A model generated the notes under the pieces. The model made no database searches. It worked only from the letters and a program-made list of their open reading frames with translations, and was not told the origin of the DNA. This document shows, piece by piece, positions 9,701 through 19,024 of a stretch of 64,000 nt of DNA. How positions within the stretch are numbered: the first letter of the stretch is position 1; each line of letters starts with the position of its first letter. The translations under genes and the position numbers were made by a program. Source of the stretch: Candidatus Intricatilinea gracilis (GTDB lineage Bacteria > Pseudomonadota > Gammaproteobacteria > Burkholderiales > Burkholderiaceae_C); contig JADJDQ010000001.1 of NCBI GenBank assembly GCA_016702605.1, positions 186,001 to 250,000 on the forward strand. The letters run 5' to 3'.

Positions 9701-9812
9701 CGGCCGACACGGCCGGCGCGACAAGCTGCGCGCCGGCCGCCGAGCCGGGGGCGGCCGGCAGCGCGGCGTCGGAGATGGCGGGCGGGCTGATTGGTAGGTC
9801 GGCAGGGCTCAT
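6732..9812 (-). CDS. polA: DNA polymerase I
   Basis: A 1026-aa repair and Okazaki-fragment-processing polymerase. The core begins at KLLLVDGSSYLYRAYHA, the 5'-3' exonuclease, after an unusual Ala/Pro/Gln-rich extension of about 60 residues. The 3'-5' exonuclease is active-looking, with Exo I in ALDTETDSLEP. Polymerase motif A is DYSQIELRIMAHISGD, motif B is KTINFGLIYGMGAFG and motif C is MQVHDELVLEV. An Ala/Gly/Thr/Pro-rich linker of about 90 residues separates the 5' nuclease from the Klenow part. E. coli Pol I is 928 aa; the extra length is in these two low-complexity stretches. The start is taken at MSPADLP, with no strong ribosome site. corA follows by 1 bp. Confidence 0.95.
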   Translation of the reverse strand: MSPADLPISPPAISDAALPAAPGSAAGAQLVAPAVSAVPADPAGQDVPTRQAAQAAQAVPALRPKLLLVDGSSYLYRAYHAMPDLRNAQGEPTGAIYGIVNMLERLRADIGAEHAACVFDAKGPTFRDEWYPQYKAQRAPMPDDLRAQIEPIHEVVRLLGWPVLEVPGIEADDAIGTLARLGAESGHAVVISTGDKDMAQLVTPHVTLVNTMSNEWLDEAGVAAKFGVPPNRIIDYLTLIGDTVDNVPGVDKVGPKTAVKWLAEHDSLAGVVAAADSIKGVAGENLRKALDWLPLGRRLITIKLDCDLGAHLPDWPGEAALAALALKPIDKPGLLEFYIRKGFKSWRKKLEDELGATAEVAATAATAAVGTAAGAGTMMSGTADLFGDAPAQPQASAASAPGLSGAATPAQATLAPAAAPAPTGLAHDYQTITSWEAFDAWFKRLKSAELVALDTETDSLEPLRARIVGLSFAVEPGEACYIPLTHDYPGAPEQLPLEEVLSRLKPWLEDEAAAKLGQNIKYDSHVFANHGIDVRGYTHDTLLQSYVLEAHRPHSLESLAERHLQRKGLSYEDVAGKGVNQIKFSQVAVDTATKYSGEDSEMTLQVHETLWPRLLPEPGLLRVYRDIEMPTSKALMRIESHGVLIDVVVLAKQSHEIAQRMMALEAEVHQLAGQPFNLASPKQIGEILFTKLGLPVKKKTASGAPSTDEEVLQELAADYPLPARLLEHRSLAKLKGTYTDKLPLMVNPATGRVHTNYAQAVAITGRLASNDPNLQNIPIRTAEGRRVREAFIAPPGHKLLSADYSQIELRIMAHISGDASLRRAFTEGLDVHRATAAEVFNITPDEVSSEQRRYAKTINFGLIYGMGAFGLAQSLGIEAKAARDYIDRYFARYPDVKRYMDETKASAAANGYVETLFGRRIELPEIRGGNGPRRAGAERQAINAPMQGTAADLIKLAMLAVQRAIDDEGRASRIIMQVHDELVLEVPDDELDWAREAVPRLMAGVAELSVPLLAEVGVGANWEEAH

Positions 9813-9895
9813 GGGCCCATTCTGCCTAGCTCGGCCGGTAACTTGACGCGCCCTTGCCACCGCCCGCGCTGCACCATGGCGCGAGAGCGGCCACC

Positions 9896-9901
9896 TACAA
9901 T
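9896..9901 (+). promoter_or_regulatory. -10 box (TACAAT) of the DUF2782 gene
   Basis: TACAAT ends 6 bases before the ATG at 9908, so the predicted transcription start falls on or next to the start codon. No good -35 is seen 17 bp upstream. This would give a leaderless or nearly leaderless message. Confidence 0.35.
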
Positions 9902-9907
9902 GCCGTC

Positions 9908-10456
9908 ATGCCTACCCACATGCCGCGACCCGGCCGGACGACGTCTGTTGCCTCATCGACACTGGTGCTGGCCGTGCTGCTTGCGCTGGGCACGGGTGGG
10001 GCATCGGCGCAATCGCAGGCGCCGGTGTTTGCTCCGGTGGCGCCGCCGCCGCTGATACCCGGCGCGGCCCAGGGTCAAAAGCAGCCGGCGGTGTCGGCAT
10101 CACAACTGTCGGCCCAGCAGGCCGCCCAGGGCGCAGCAACGGCACCGGCTGCAAGTGCGTCATCCACCCGCCTGCCACGTGACGGCAGCAGCGCCGACCC
10201 GGCTGCCCCCCGGTTGCGCAACGAACCCGCCGTGCAGAACAGCGTGATCGAGGACGGCTCCACCCGCATCGAAGAGACCAAGGTGCGCGGCGCCGTGCGC
10301 AGTATCCGCGTGGTGCCCAAGGGTGCAGCATCGGCCCTGGCCTACGAGGTGCTGCCGGCTCAAGGGCCGGGGGGGCCGCGCGACCAACGCGACAGCGGCC
10401 CGGCATCGACCCACGGCAGCGCCGGCCAGCGCGTCTGGTCGATCTTCAGCTTCTGA
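9908..10456 (+). CDS. DUF2782 family exported protein
   Basis: A 182-aa protein with an N-terminal signal peptide (hydrophobic VASSTLVLAVLLALGTGGASA, cleavage near residue 36). A disordered Ala/Gln/Pro-rich spacer follows, then the conserved C-terminal block EDGSTRIEETKVRGAVRSIR. Such proteins sit between polA and the thrB-type kinase gene in related Burkholderiales; their function is unknown. It is probably periplasmic. A second Met lies 5 codons in. No Shine-Dalgarno sequence precedes the ATG, consistent with a leaderless start. Confidence 0.75.
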   Translation: MPTHMPRPGRTTSVASSTLVLAVLLALGTGGASAQSQAPVFAPVAPPPLIPGAAQGQKQPAVSASQLSAQQAAQGAATAPAASASSTRLPRDGSSADPAAPRLRNEPAVQNSVIEDGSTRIEETKVRGAVRSIRVVPKGAASALAYEVLPAQGPGGPRDQRDSGPASTHGSAGQRVWSIFSF

Positions 10457-10605
10457 GCGGCATCCCCATGGGAGAGGGCCGTGCTACACGGCGCAACATC
10501 TTGCGCCGAATCAGCCGTATGTCGGCGCCGCCGCGGCGCAGTTGACACCTCACCGCCCCTGCCGCAGTCCCCACCAACTTCCGACCATCTCCTGCACGCG
10601 CATCC

Positions 10606-11580
10606 ATGGCCGTATTCACCGAAGTCACCCATGAACAGGCCACGCAGCTGGCGAACAGGCTGGGCCTGGGCCAGTTGCTCGAGCTGCGCGGCATCACATC
10701 CGGCATCGAGAACACCAACTACTTTCTCACCACCACCGGTGGTGCTTGGGTGCTGACGCTGTTCGAGCGCCTGGGCTATGCCCAGCTGCCGTTCTACCTG
10801 CACCTGATGAAACACCTGGCGCAGCGCGGCATCCCGGTGCCCGATCCGCAGGCCGACGCCGGTGGCGAGATCCTGCACAGTCTGGCTGGCAAACCCGCCG
10901 CCGTGGTCAACAAGCTGGCCGGTGGCCATCAGCTGGCTCCGGCCGACGTGCATTGCCGCCAGGTCGGCGCCATGCTGGCGCGTATGCATCTGGCCGGGCG
11001 CGACTACCACCTCCAGCAACCCAATCTGCGCGGCCTGGCCTGGTGGACCGACACCGTCCCGGTGGTGTCGCCCTACCTCACGCCCGATCAGCGCGCGCTG
11101 ATCGAAGCCGAACTGGCCTTCCAGCAGGCCTTGGCCATCAGCCCGGCGTATCACGCGCTGCCGCGTGGCCCCGTGCATGCGGACCTGTTTCGAGACAACG
11201 TCATGTTCGACAGCAGCGGCGCGCATGGGGAGACCCTCAGCGGCTTCTTCGACTTCTACTTCGCCGGTGTCGACACCTGGCTGTTCGACCTGGCCGTGTG
11301 CCTGAACGACTGGTGCATCGACCTGGCCACCGGCCGGCTCGACGAGAGCCGTGCCCAGGCCTTCGTCAGCGCCTACGACCGCGAACGCCCGCTCGGCAAC
11401 GACGAACTTCGCCTGCTGCCGGCCCTGATGCGCGCCGGCGCCTTGCGCTTCTGGATCTCGCGCCTGTGGGACTATCACCTGCCGCGTGAAGCCAGCATGC
11501 TCGAGGCTCACGACCCTACACATTTCGAACGGGTGCTGCGCGAACGTGTCGGCTCACCCTGGCACTGGACCCGACCATGA
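10606..11580 (+). CDS. thrB: Homoserine kinase (ThrB, choline-kinase-like fold)
   Basis: A 324-aa kinase that phosphorylates homoserine to O-phosphohomoserine in threonine synthesis. It belongs to the aminoglycoside/choline-kinase fold group used for this step in pseudomonads and Burkholderiales, not the GHMP group. SGIENTNYFL is in the N-lobe. The catalytic loop is VHADLFRDNVMFD. The metal-binding segment is GFFDFYFAGVDTWLFDLA, followed by CLNDWC. Its ATGA overlap with the next gene indicates translational coupling. Confidence 0.92.
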   Translation: MAVFTEVTHEQATQLANRLGLGQLLELRGITSGIENTNYFLTTTGGAWVLTLFERLGYAQLPFYLHLMKHLAQRGIPVPDPQADAGGEILHSLAGKPAAVVNKLAGGHQLAPADVHCRQVGAMLARMHLAGRDYHLQQPNLRGLAWWTDTVPVVSPYLTPDQRALIEAELAFQQALAISPAYHALPRGPVHADLFRDNVMFDSSGAHGETLSGFFDFYFAGVDTWLFDLAVCLNDWCIDLATGRLDESRAQAFVSAYDRERPLGNDELRLLPALMRAGALRFWISRLWDYHLPREASMLEAHDPTHFERVLRERVGSPWHWTRP

Positions 11581-12401
11581 AGCTGCGCAAGGCGCCCGCC
11601 CTCGAAGGATTTCAATGGGCAAAGTCGGGCGCGCTCATCCTGCACCGCCAACCACTGGCCCACGTGGCCTTGCTGCTGGCCATGAGCATGACGCTGGGTC
11701 TGCTGGCCAGCCTGCCCTGGATCGGTCCGGTGGCGGCGCTGGTGTTGTTGCCGTCCGTCAGCGCCGGCTGGGTCTTCAGCAGCGCCACGGTGCTGGCGGG
11801 TGTACGCACCACGCCGGGCCGGTTGATCGCGCCACTGGCCTCACCACGCCGCAATGCCCTGTTGCAACTCGGTGTGCTGCACATGCTGGCCTGTGTGACG
11901 GTGTTGTGGGTGGCCGATCTGCTCGACCCGAGTTTCCGCGCCGCACTCGGCCCGGCCCTGGGCAGTCAGGACGGCGTGACCGAAGAAGCCACCATGCAGG
12001 CACTCGACCAGGTGCGCAGTGGCATGTTGATGCGCGGCATCATGTTGCTGCCGGTGGCGCTGGTGTTCTGGCATGCGCCGGTCATCCTGCACCGCATCGG
12101 TGGAGGTGTGGCACGTGCCTTGTTCGCCAGTGCGCTGGCGACCTGGCGCAACCTGCCGGCCTTTGGCGTCTACGGACTGAGCTGGCTGGTGGCCGACGTG
12201 ATCCTGTCGAGCGTCGTGGGCCTGATTGCAGCGGCCATCGGTCAGCCCCAGATCGTGCTGCTGCTGGTGCTGCCCGCGGCCGTGATGTTTGCCTCGGCGT
12301 TCTACGCCTCGCTGCACGCCAGCGTGCACGCCTGCATCGAGTTCGACGAAGTGGCGCGCGCCCAGCAAGACGCCGCAGCACCAGACGAACCGGCGCCCTG
12401 A
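11577..12401 (+). CDS. BPSS1780-family polytopic membrane protein
   Basis: A 274-aa inner-membrane protein that starts inside the thrB stop (ATGA). About six hydrophobic segments are visible, for example VALLLAMSMTLGLLASLPW, GPVAALVLLPSVSAGWVFSS, LQLGVLHMLACVTVLWVADL and IVLLLVLPAAVMFASAFYAS. The N-terminus KLRKAPALEGFQW is typical of the family that regularly follows thrB in Burkholderiales. No enzymatic motif is seen and its function is unknown. Confidence 0.75.
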   Translation: MKLRKAPALEGFQWAKSGALILHRQPLAHVALLLAMSMTLGLLASLPWIGPVAALVLLPSVSAGWVFSSATVLAGVRTTPGRLIAPLASPRRNALLQLGVLHMLACVTVLWVADLLDPSFRAALGPALGSQDGVTEEATMQALDQVRSGMLMRGIMLLPVALVFWHAPVILHRIGGGVARALFASALATWRNLPAFGVYGLSWLVADVILSSVVGLIAAAIGQPQIVLLLVLPAAVMFASAFYASLHASVHACIEFDEVARAQQDAAAPDEPAP

Positions 12402-12431
12402 TCCAGCATCACACGGGCCAGCAGCGCAGCT

Positions 12432-12449
12432 GCCGGGGCGTGCCCCGGC
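12432..12449. terminator. GC hairpin between convergent genes
   Basis: Perfect 8-bp stem GCCGGGGC/GCCCCGGC with a 2-base centre, between the converging membrane-protein and rpiA genes. There is no T-run on either side, so it may act as a transcription-slowing or RNA 3'-end hairpin rather than a classical terminator. Confidence 0.35.
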
Positions 12450-12501
12450 CGGTTGATCCACGCGGTGGACTCGGGCCGTGCCCGCCAGGCCGCAGGTCGC
12501 C

Positions 12502-13161
12502 TTAGAACTCCAGCGTCTTCACACCCGCCGCCGTGCCGAGCAGGCACACGCTGGCCTTGTGGCGCGCAAAGATGCCGCAGGTCACCACGCCGGGCCACAT
12601 GTTGATCTCGGTCTCCATCACCAGCGGCTCGTGGATCTGCAGACCGAACACGTCGAGGATGGGATGGCCGTTGTCGGTCGTCACCCCGGCACGGATCACC
12701 GCCCGCCCGCCAATGGCCGCAAAGCGCCGCACCAGTTGTGCGGTGGCCATGCCGATCACCTCGACCGGCAGCGGAAAACGCCCCAGCACATCGACCAGTT
12801 TCGATTCATCGGCGATACACACGAAACGATCGGCCAGGTCGGCCACGATCTTCTCGCGTGTGAGCGCGGCGCCGCCGCCCTTGATCATGTAGCCACGTGC
12901 GTCGATCTCGTCAGCACCGTCGACATACACCGCCAGGCGCTCGACCGAGTCGGCCTCGAAGACCTGGATGCCATGCGCCTGCAGGCGCTCCGTGCTGCGC
13001 ACCGAACTCGACACGGCACCCTTGATGCGATGTTTGACGGTGGCCAGCGCGTCGATGAAATGGTTCACCGTCGAGCCTGTGCCCACACCCACGATGGCGC
13101 CTTCGGGCAGATGGGCCAGGGCGGCCTGGCCCACCAGGGCCTTGAGTTCGTCTTGAGTCAT
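12502..13161 (-). CDS. rpiA: Ribose-5-phosphate isomerase A
   Basis: A 219-aa pentose phosphate pathway enzyme interconverting ribose-5-P and ribulose-5-P. Visible signatures are the phosphate-binding loop VGVGTGSTVNHFIDAL, DGADEID with the substrate-contacting Asp, and MIKGGGAALTREK with the conserved catalytic-loop Lys. The length matches E. coli RpiA exactly (219). The start MTQDELKALVG agrees with E. coli MTQDELKKAVG. It is transcribed divergently from pyrD across about 150 bp. Confidence 0.96.
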   Translation of the reverse strand: MTQDELKALVGQAALAHLPEGAIVGVGTGSTVNHFIDALATVKHRIKGAVSSSVRSTERLQAHGIQVFEADSVERLAVYVDGADEIDARGYMIKGGGAALTREKIVADLADRFVCIADESKLVDVLGRFPLPVEVIGMATAQLVRRFAAIGGRAVIRAGVTTDNGHPILDVFGLQIHEPLVMETEINMWPGVVTCGIFARHKASVCLLGTAAGVKTLEF

Positions 13162-13313
13162 CGATCGTTCTTTCAGCCGGCTGTGCCGGCGTGGCAGCAA
13201 GGTTGGCGCACGCTGGCTGCGCCCTGGGCGAAAAGGCCTGCAGGGGCAGCCTTCCGTGACAATGCCGCGATTATCTGGCGCGCCGCGCGCCCTCACCCTA
13301 GCCGCACCGCTCC

Positions 13314-14399
13314 ATGGCCCTCATCCCCTACGCCCTGACCCGCCCTTTCCTCTTTGGCCTGGACGCCGAACGTGCCCATGAACTCACACTCGACAGTGTG
13401 GCGCGCTGGCAGAACACACCGCTGCAATCGTTGTGGTCACAGCCGCTGGTGGCCGACCCGGTGCAACTGCTGGGGCTGAGCTTCGGCAACCGCATCGGCC
13501 TGGCTGCCGGCCTGGACAAGAACGGCCGCTGCATCGATGGCCTCGGGGCGATGGGCTTCGGCTTCATCGAGGTCGGCACCGTCACACCACTGGCGCAGCC
13601 GGGCAACCCGCGCCCACGCATCTTTCGCCTGCCGCAGGCCGGCGCACTCATCAACCGGCTGGGCTTCAACAACGAGGGGCTGGACGCCTTTCTGGCCAAC
13701 GTGAAACGGGCGCACAGCTTTCGCGCGCGTGGTGGCGTGCTGGGCCTGAACATCGGCAAGAACGCCGCCACGCCCATCGAGAACGCCGCGAGCGACTACC
13801 TGATCGGCCTGGAGGCGGTTTATCCGCATGCGGACTACATCACCGTCAACATCTCGAGCCCCAACACCAAGAACCTGCGCGAGCTGCAAAGCGATGCCGC
13901 GCTCGACGCCCTGCTCGGCGCATTGCAGGAGCGCCGCCAGCAACTCATCACCCGTCACCGCCGCAGCGTGCCCATGCTGGTGAAGATCGCGCCCGACCTC
14001 GACGAGACACAGATCGCCCTCATTGCCAGCACCTTGCAGCGCAACGCCATCGACGGTGTCATCGCCACCAACACCACCATCGCGCGCGACGCAGTCCAGG
14101 GCCTGCCCCATGCCGGCGAAACCGGCGGCCTGTCGGGCCGCCCGGTGGCCGAAGCGAGCAACCGCGTCATCCGCGCGCTGAGACTGGCGCTTGGCGCCGG
14201 TTATCCCATCATCGGCGTGGGTGGTGTGATGAGCGCTGCAGACGCCCGCGCCAAACGCCAGGCCGGTGCCGACCTGGTGCAGATCTACACCGGGCTCATC
14301 TACGCCGGCTCCGGCCTGGTGCCGGCGTGTGCGAGTCGATTGAACCCGGCCACACGCGGCCTCGGCATCCCGAGGGAAGCGTCAGCTAAACGGCCTTGA
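13314..14399 (+). CDS. pyrD: Dihydroorotate dehydrogenase (quinone), class 2
   Basis: A 361-aa membrane-associated FMN enzyme that oxidises dihydroorotate to orotate with ubiquinone in pyrimidine synthesis. The N-terminal amphipathic helix PYALTRPFLFGLDAERAHELTL is the class 2 quinone-tunnel segment. AGLDKNGRCIDGLGAMGFGF and VNISSPNTKNLRELQ follow; the catalytic base Ser is the class 2 hallmark. IGVGGV and the phosphate-binding GADLVQIYTGLIY end the barrel. Confidence 0.96.
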   Translation: MALIPYALTRPFLFGLDAERAHELTLDSVARWQNTPLQSLWSQPLVADPVQLLGLSFGNRIGLAAGLDKNGRCIDGLGAMGFGFIEVGTVTPLAQPGNPRPRIFRLPQAGALINRLGFNNEGLDAFLANVKRAHSFRARGGVLGLNIGKNAATPIENAASDYLIGLEAVYPHADYITVNISSPNTKNLRELQSDAALDALLGALQERRQQLITRHRRSVPMLVKIAPDLDETQIALIASTLQRNAIDGVIATNTTIARDAVQGLPHAGETGGLSGRPVAEASNRVIRALRLALGAGYPIIGVGGVMSAADARAKRQAGADLVQIYTGLIYAGSGLVPACASRLNPATRGLGIPREASAKRP

Positions 14400-14412
14400 A
14401 CAGTGGCAGCGC

Positions 14413-14434
14413 GTATTAAACATTGCTTTAATAC
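14413..14434 (+). promoter_or_regulatory. AT-rich palindromic operator upstream of fic
   Basis: Perfect inverted repeat with 8-base arms GTATTAAA and TTTAATAC separated by 6 bases (CATTGC), ending 11 bases before the fic ATG. In a two-thirds GC genome such an AT-only palindrome stands out. It overlaps any promoter for the gene. The Fic protein itself ends in a winged-helix-like domain, so it is a plausible autoregulator binding here (inference). Confidence 0.55.
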
Positions 14435-14445
14435 ACCAACCCGCC

Positions 14446-15600
14446 ATGAACGAAGGCTTTCCCAAGATGCGCAACACTGGAACCTACGCGCTGTCGACCA
14501 CGCTGGGCGAAGCCGTGCGGGCCTTCGTGCCCTACCCTCTCCCGCCGGGCGCCCCGCCGCTCGCGCCCGAGGGGTTTGGTGAAGCCAACCGCCGCGCCGA
14601 ACTGGCGCTGGCCCGGCTGTCAGGGGTATCGGGGCTGGTGCCTTCGGTGGAGTGGCTGCTCTACAGCGCCGTGCGCCGTGAAGCGCTGCTGACCTCGCAG
14701 ATTGAAGGTACACAGGCCACGCTCACTGACCTGTTCGACCTGGAAGCCGGCTTTGCAGTGAGCAACACGCAAGACGTGGAGGAGGTGACCAACTACCTGT
14801 GAGCCTTTCGCCATGTGCGCGAGCAGATGGGTGCGCCCGACGGCTTGCGCCTGCTGTGTGATGCCCACCGCCTGCTGTCCGAAGGCGCGCGGGGCGCCGG
14901 CAAGCAACCGGGCGAACTGCGCCGGTCACAGAACTGGATCGGCGGCACGCGGCCAGGCAACGCCGTGTTCGTACCACCACCGGCGGAGCAGGTGGCCGGG
15001 CTGCTCGGCGACGTGGAGCGCTTCATCCACACGGCCACACCCGCGTTGCCGCCGCTGGTGAAGACGGCGCTGGTCCACGCGCAGTTCGAGACCATCCACC
15101 CCTTTCTGGACGGCAACGGCCGCATCGGCCGCCTGTTGATCGCCGCCCTGATGGAGCACTGGTGCCAACTGAACGAACCCTTGATGTACCTGAGCGGACA
15201 CCTGAAGCAACACCAGGCCGAGTACTACCGCCGCCTGTCTGCCATCCGTACTGACGGCGACTGGGAGGGCTGGGTGAGCTTCTTCCTGGAAGGCGTGGAG
15301 ACGGCCGCAGCGCAGGCCGAACGCGGCATCGTGGCCATTGCCAGCCTGTTGACAGCCGACCGGCGGCGCCTGCTGGCTGATGCGAAAGCCGGGCCGGCAA
15401 GCTACCGCCTGTTCGAGATGTTGCCGCTGATGCCGCGCTTCACTGTGCAGCAGGTGCGCCAGCGGTTGAGTGCCACCTTCCCCACGGCCAACGCGGCCGT
15501 GCGGGTACTGGAAGACCTCGGCATCGTGCAGGAGCTGACCGGGCAGAAAAAAAACTGCAGCTTCAGCTACCAAGGCTACGTCGAACTGCTGATGCGCTGA
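14446..15600 (+). pseudogene. Fic family AMP-transferase, interrupted by an in-frame TGA
   Basis: Two pieces in the same frame (14446-14799 and 14803-15600) are separated by one TGA at 14800-14802. Together they would encode a 384-residue Fic protein. N-terminal piece: the class II inhibitory motif TSQIEG (S/T-x3-E-G/N) near residue 84. C-terminal piece: the complete Fic motif HPFLDGNGRIGR and a winged-helix-like tail (FTVQQVRQRLSATFPTANAA). Fic enzymes transfer AMP to protein hydroxyls. The break falls in a helix (VTNYL-stop-AFRHVREQMG), where a single C-to-T change from CGA would suffice. The downstream ATG at 14815 could still give a protein lacking the inhibitory helix. The rest of the coding sequence is undamaged, so the mutation is recent, an assembly error, or recoded. 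Confidence 0.8.
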
Positions 15601-15690
15601 ATCGCGCCGGCGATGGTCGATCGACACGCTGCACACACCGCAGACATCCTGCAGGGCCAGGGCGGCCATGGGCAGTCGCCACCCATGTCA

Positions 15691-15730
15691 GAAAAGAAAG
15701 AAGCCCCGCAGATCGATGATCTACGAGGCT
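15691..15730 (-). terminator. Rho-independent terminator of tRNA-Val
   Basis: On the minus strand a 13-bp stem (two G-U pairs, 3-base loop; arms 15730-15718 and 15714-15702) is followed by TCTTTCTTTTC. It begins 5 bases after the encoded CCA end of the tRNA. This is the best-formed intrinsic terminator in the window. Confidence 0.85.
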
Positions 15731-15735
15731 GTTTC

Positions 15736-15810
15736 TGGTGGGCGGTGCAGGGTTCGAACCTGCGACCCCTGCCGTGTGAAGGCAGTGCTCTACCGCTGAG
15801 CTAACCGCCC
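15736..15810 (-). tRNA. tRNA-Val (anticodon CAC)
   Basis: A full cloverleaf can be drawn on the minus strand. The acceptor stem is GGGCGGT/ACCGCCC, the D-stem GCTC/GAGC, and the anticodon stem CTGCC/GGCAG with loop TTCACAC (anticodon CAC, reading GUG). The variable loop has 5 bases. The T-stem is GCAGG/CCTGC with loop TTCGAAC. Discriminator A and the CCA end are encoded. It is 75 nt long with no intron and stands as a single gene between fic and dnaQ. Confidence 0.97.
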
Positions 15811-15874
15811 GGAATCTGGGTCGCTTCCGGGTCTGCGGAACTGGGTGGCGGGCCACCCGTTGCGAGAGGCCGCG

Positions 15875-15880
15875 ATTATG
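15875..15880 (-). promoter_or_regulatory. Possible tRNA-Val -10 box
   Basis: CATAAT on the minus strand about 65 bp before the mature tRNA 5' end, followed by a GC-rich discriminator (CGCGGCC) typical of stringently controlled stable-RNA promoters. The -35 would fall in the 3' end of dnaQ and is poor. Confidence 0.3.
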
Positions 15881-15888
15881 CCACAGGC

Positions 15889-16596
15889 TTACTGCAGATA
15901 ACGGCGCCAGATGGTCTTGCCGCCACTTTCCTTGTCGATGCCCTTGAGCATGGCCTCGTGGGCCGCCACTTCGGCTTCGGTGGGCAGGATGTGGGCGAAG
16001 CGAAAACGCGTGAAGTCGAAGCGCGGGCTGCCACCGCTGCCGTCGGCGTGATCACCATACTGATCGATGACGAGTTCGCCCTGGCCGCGGGTCATGCGCA
16101 GGTAGACCTCGGCAAGCAGTTCGGCGTCGAGCAAGGCGCCGTGCAGCGTGCGGCCGCTGTTGTCGACTTCGAGCCGTCGGCAAAGGGCATCGAGCGAGTT
16201 CGACTTGCCGGGGTAGATGTTGCGCGCCATGGCCAGCGAGTCGGTCACCCGCAGCGTGTAGTCGGCGAACTTGCCGCGGCCCAGGCGGGCGAACTCGGCG
16301 TCGAGAAATCCGACGTCGAACGGTGCGTTGTGGATGATGACTTCGGCGCCCTTGACCAGTTCGATGAGGTCGTCGACCACGGTGGCGAACTTGGGCTTGT
16401 CGGCCAGGAACTCGTCGGTCAGGCCGTGCACCTTCGTGGCCTCGGGGTTGTTGGGACGCTCTGGGTTGACGTAGCGGTGCAGGTGGCGCTGCGTGATGCG
16501 GCGGTCGTCGATTTCGAGGCAGCCGATCTCGACGATGCGGTCGCCGGTCTCGGGGCTCAGGCCGGTGGTTTCGGTGTCGAGAACGATCTGGCGCAT
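15889..16596 (-). CDS. dnaQ: DNA polymerase III epsilon subunit (proofreading exonuclease)
   Basis: A 235-aa DEDDh 3'-5' exonuclease of the replicative polymerase. Exo I is IVLDTETTGLSP, Exo II is HNAPFDVGFLDAEF, and Exo III carries His and Asp in HGALLDAELLAEVYL. The C-terminal tail that binds the alpha subunit is rich in Gly/Lys (KESGGKTIWRRYLQ). It starts 12 bp after the fdx stop, so it can be read as the last gene of the isc transcript, where gammaproteobacteria have iscX. Confidence 0.93.
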   Translation of the reverse strand: MRQIVLDTETTGLSPETGDRIVEIGCLEIDDRRITQRHLHRYVNPERPNNPEATKVHGLTDEFLADKPKFATVVDDLIELVKGAEVIIHNAPFDVGFLDAEFARLGRGKFADYTLRVTDSLAMARNIYPGKSNSLDALCRRLEVDNSGRTLHGALLDAELLAEVYLRMTRGQGELVIDQYGDHADGSGGSPRFDFTRFRFAHILPTEAEVAAHEAMLKGIDKESGGKTIWRRYLQ

Positions 16597-16608
16597 GGTG
16601 CGTGACCC

Positions 16609-16947
16609 TCAGTGTTTTTCCTTGGCGTGGTTGATCGAGTACTTGGGGATCTCGACCACCAGATCGGTCTGCGCCAGGTAGGCCTGGCAGCTCAGTCGCG
16701 AGTTGGGCTCCAGGCCCCAGGCGCGGTCGAGCAGGTCTTCCTCGTTCTCGTCCATGGCGTTGAGCGAGGCGAAGCCTTCGCGCACGACGACGTGGCAGGT
16801 GGTGCAGGCGCAGCTCATCTCGCAGGCGTGTTCGACCTCGATGCCGTGCTCGAGCAGGGCCTCGCAGATCGAGGTGCCCGAGTCGGCCTGCACGCTGGCG
16901 CCCTCGGGGCAGTAGTCGGCGTGGGGCAGGATCTTGATGATGGGCAT
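16609..16947 (-). CDS. fdx: ISC-type [2Fe-2S] ferredoxin
   Basis: A 112-aa adrenodoxin-like ferredoxin that supplies electrons for cluster assembly on IscU. The four cluster cysteines are in CEMSCACTTC (Cys-x5-Cys-x2-Cys) and in LSCQAYL near residue 87. The start MPIIKILPHADYCPEG matches the family; an in-frame Met 14 codons upstream is rejected. It lies between hscA and dnaQ in the isc operon. Confidence 0.95.
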   Translation of the reverse strand: MPIIKILPHADYCPEGASVQADSGTSICEALLEHGIEVEHACEMSCACTTCHVVVREGFASLNAMDENEEDLLDRAWGLEPNSRLSCQAYLAQTDLVVEIPKYSINHAKEKH

Positions 16948-17008
16948 GGGATTCTCGGGTTCGGGCGGGCGGCGTCGCAGGCGCTGCAAAGGGGTGGCCG
17001 GGCTCGAC

Positions 17009-18958
<1,950 letters not shown>

Positions 18959-19024
18959 GGAAACAGGTCGACGTGTCGAGGCGGTGAGGTGGAAGAACTT
19001 GTCGGACGGATGCGGCGCGCCGGC

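Noticed and set aside
7806..9797. 663-residue plus-strand frame opposite polA
   Set aside because: Composition artefact of high GC third positions; polA motifs on the minus strand are unmistakable.
14800..14802. Selenocysteine or programmed readthrough of the fic TGA
   Set aside because: No selenocysteine insertion-type hairpin is evident right after the codon, and relatives would be expected to have Arg or similar in a helix. Left as nonsense mutation or error.
15601..15690. Attachment site or integrase scar next to tRNA-Val
   Set aside because: No repeat of the tRNA 3' end and no integrase are seen in the window.
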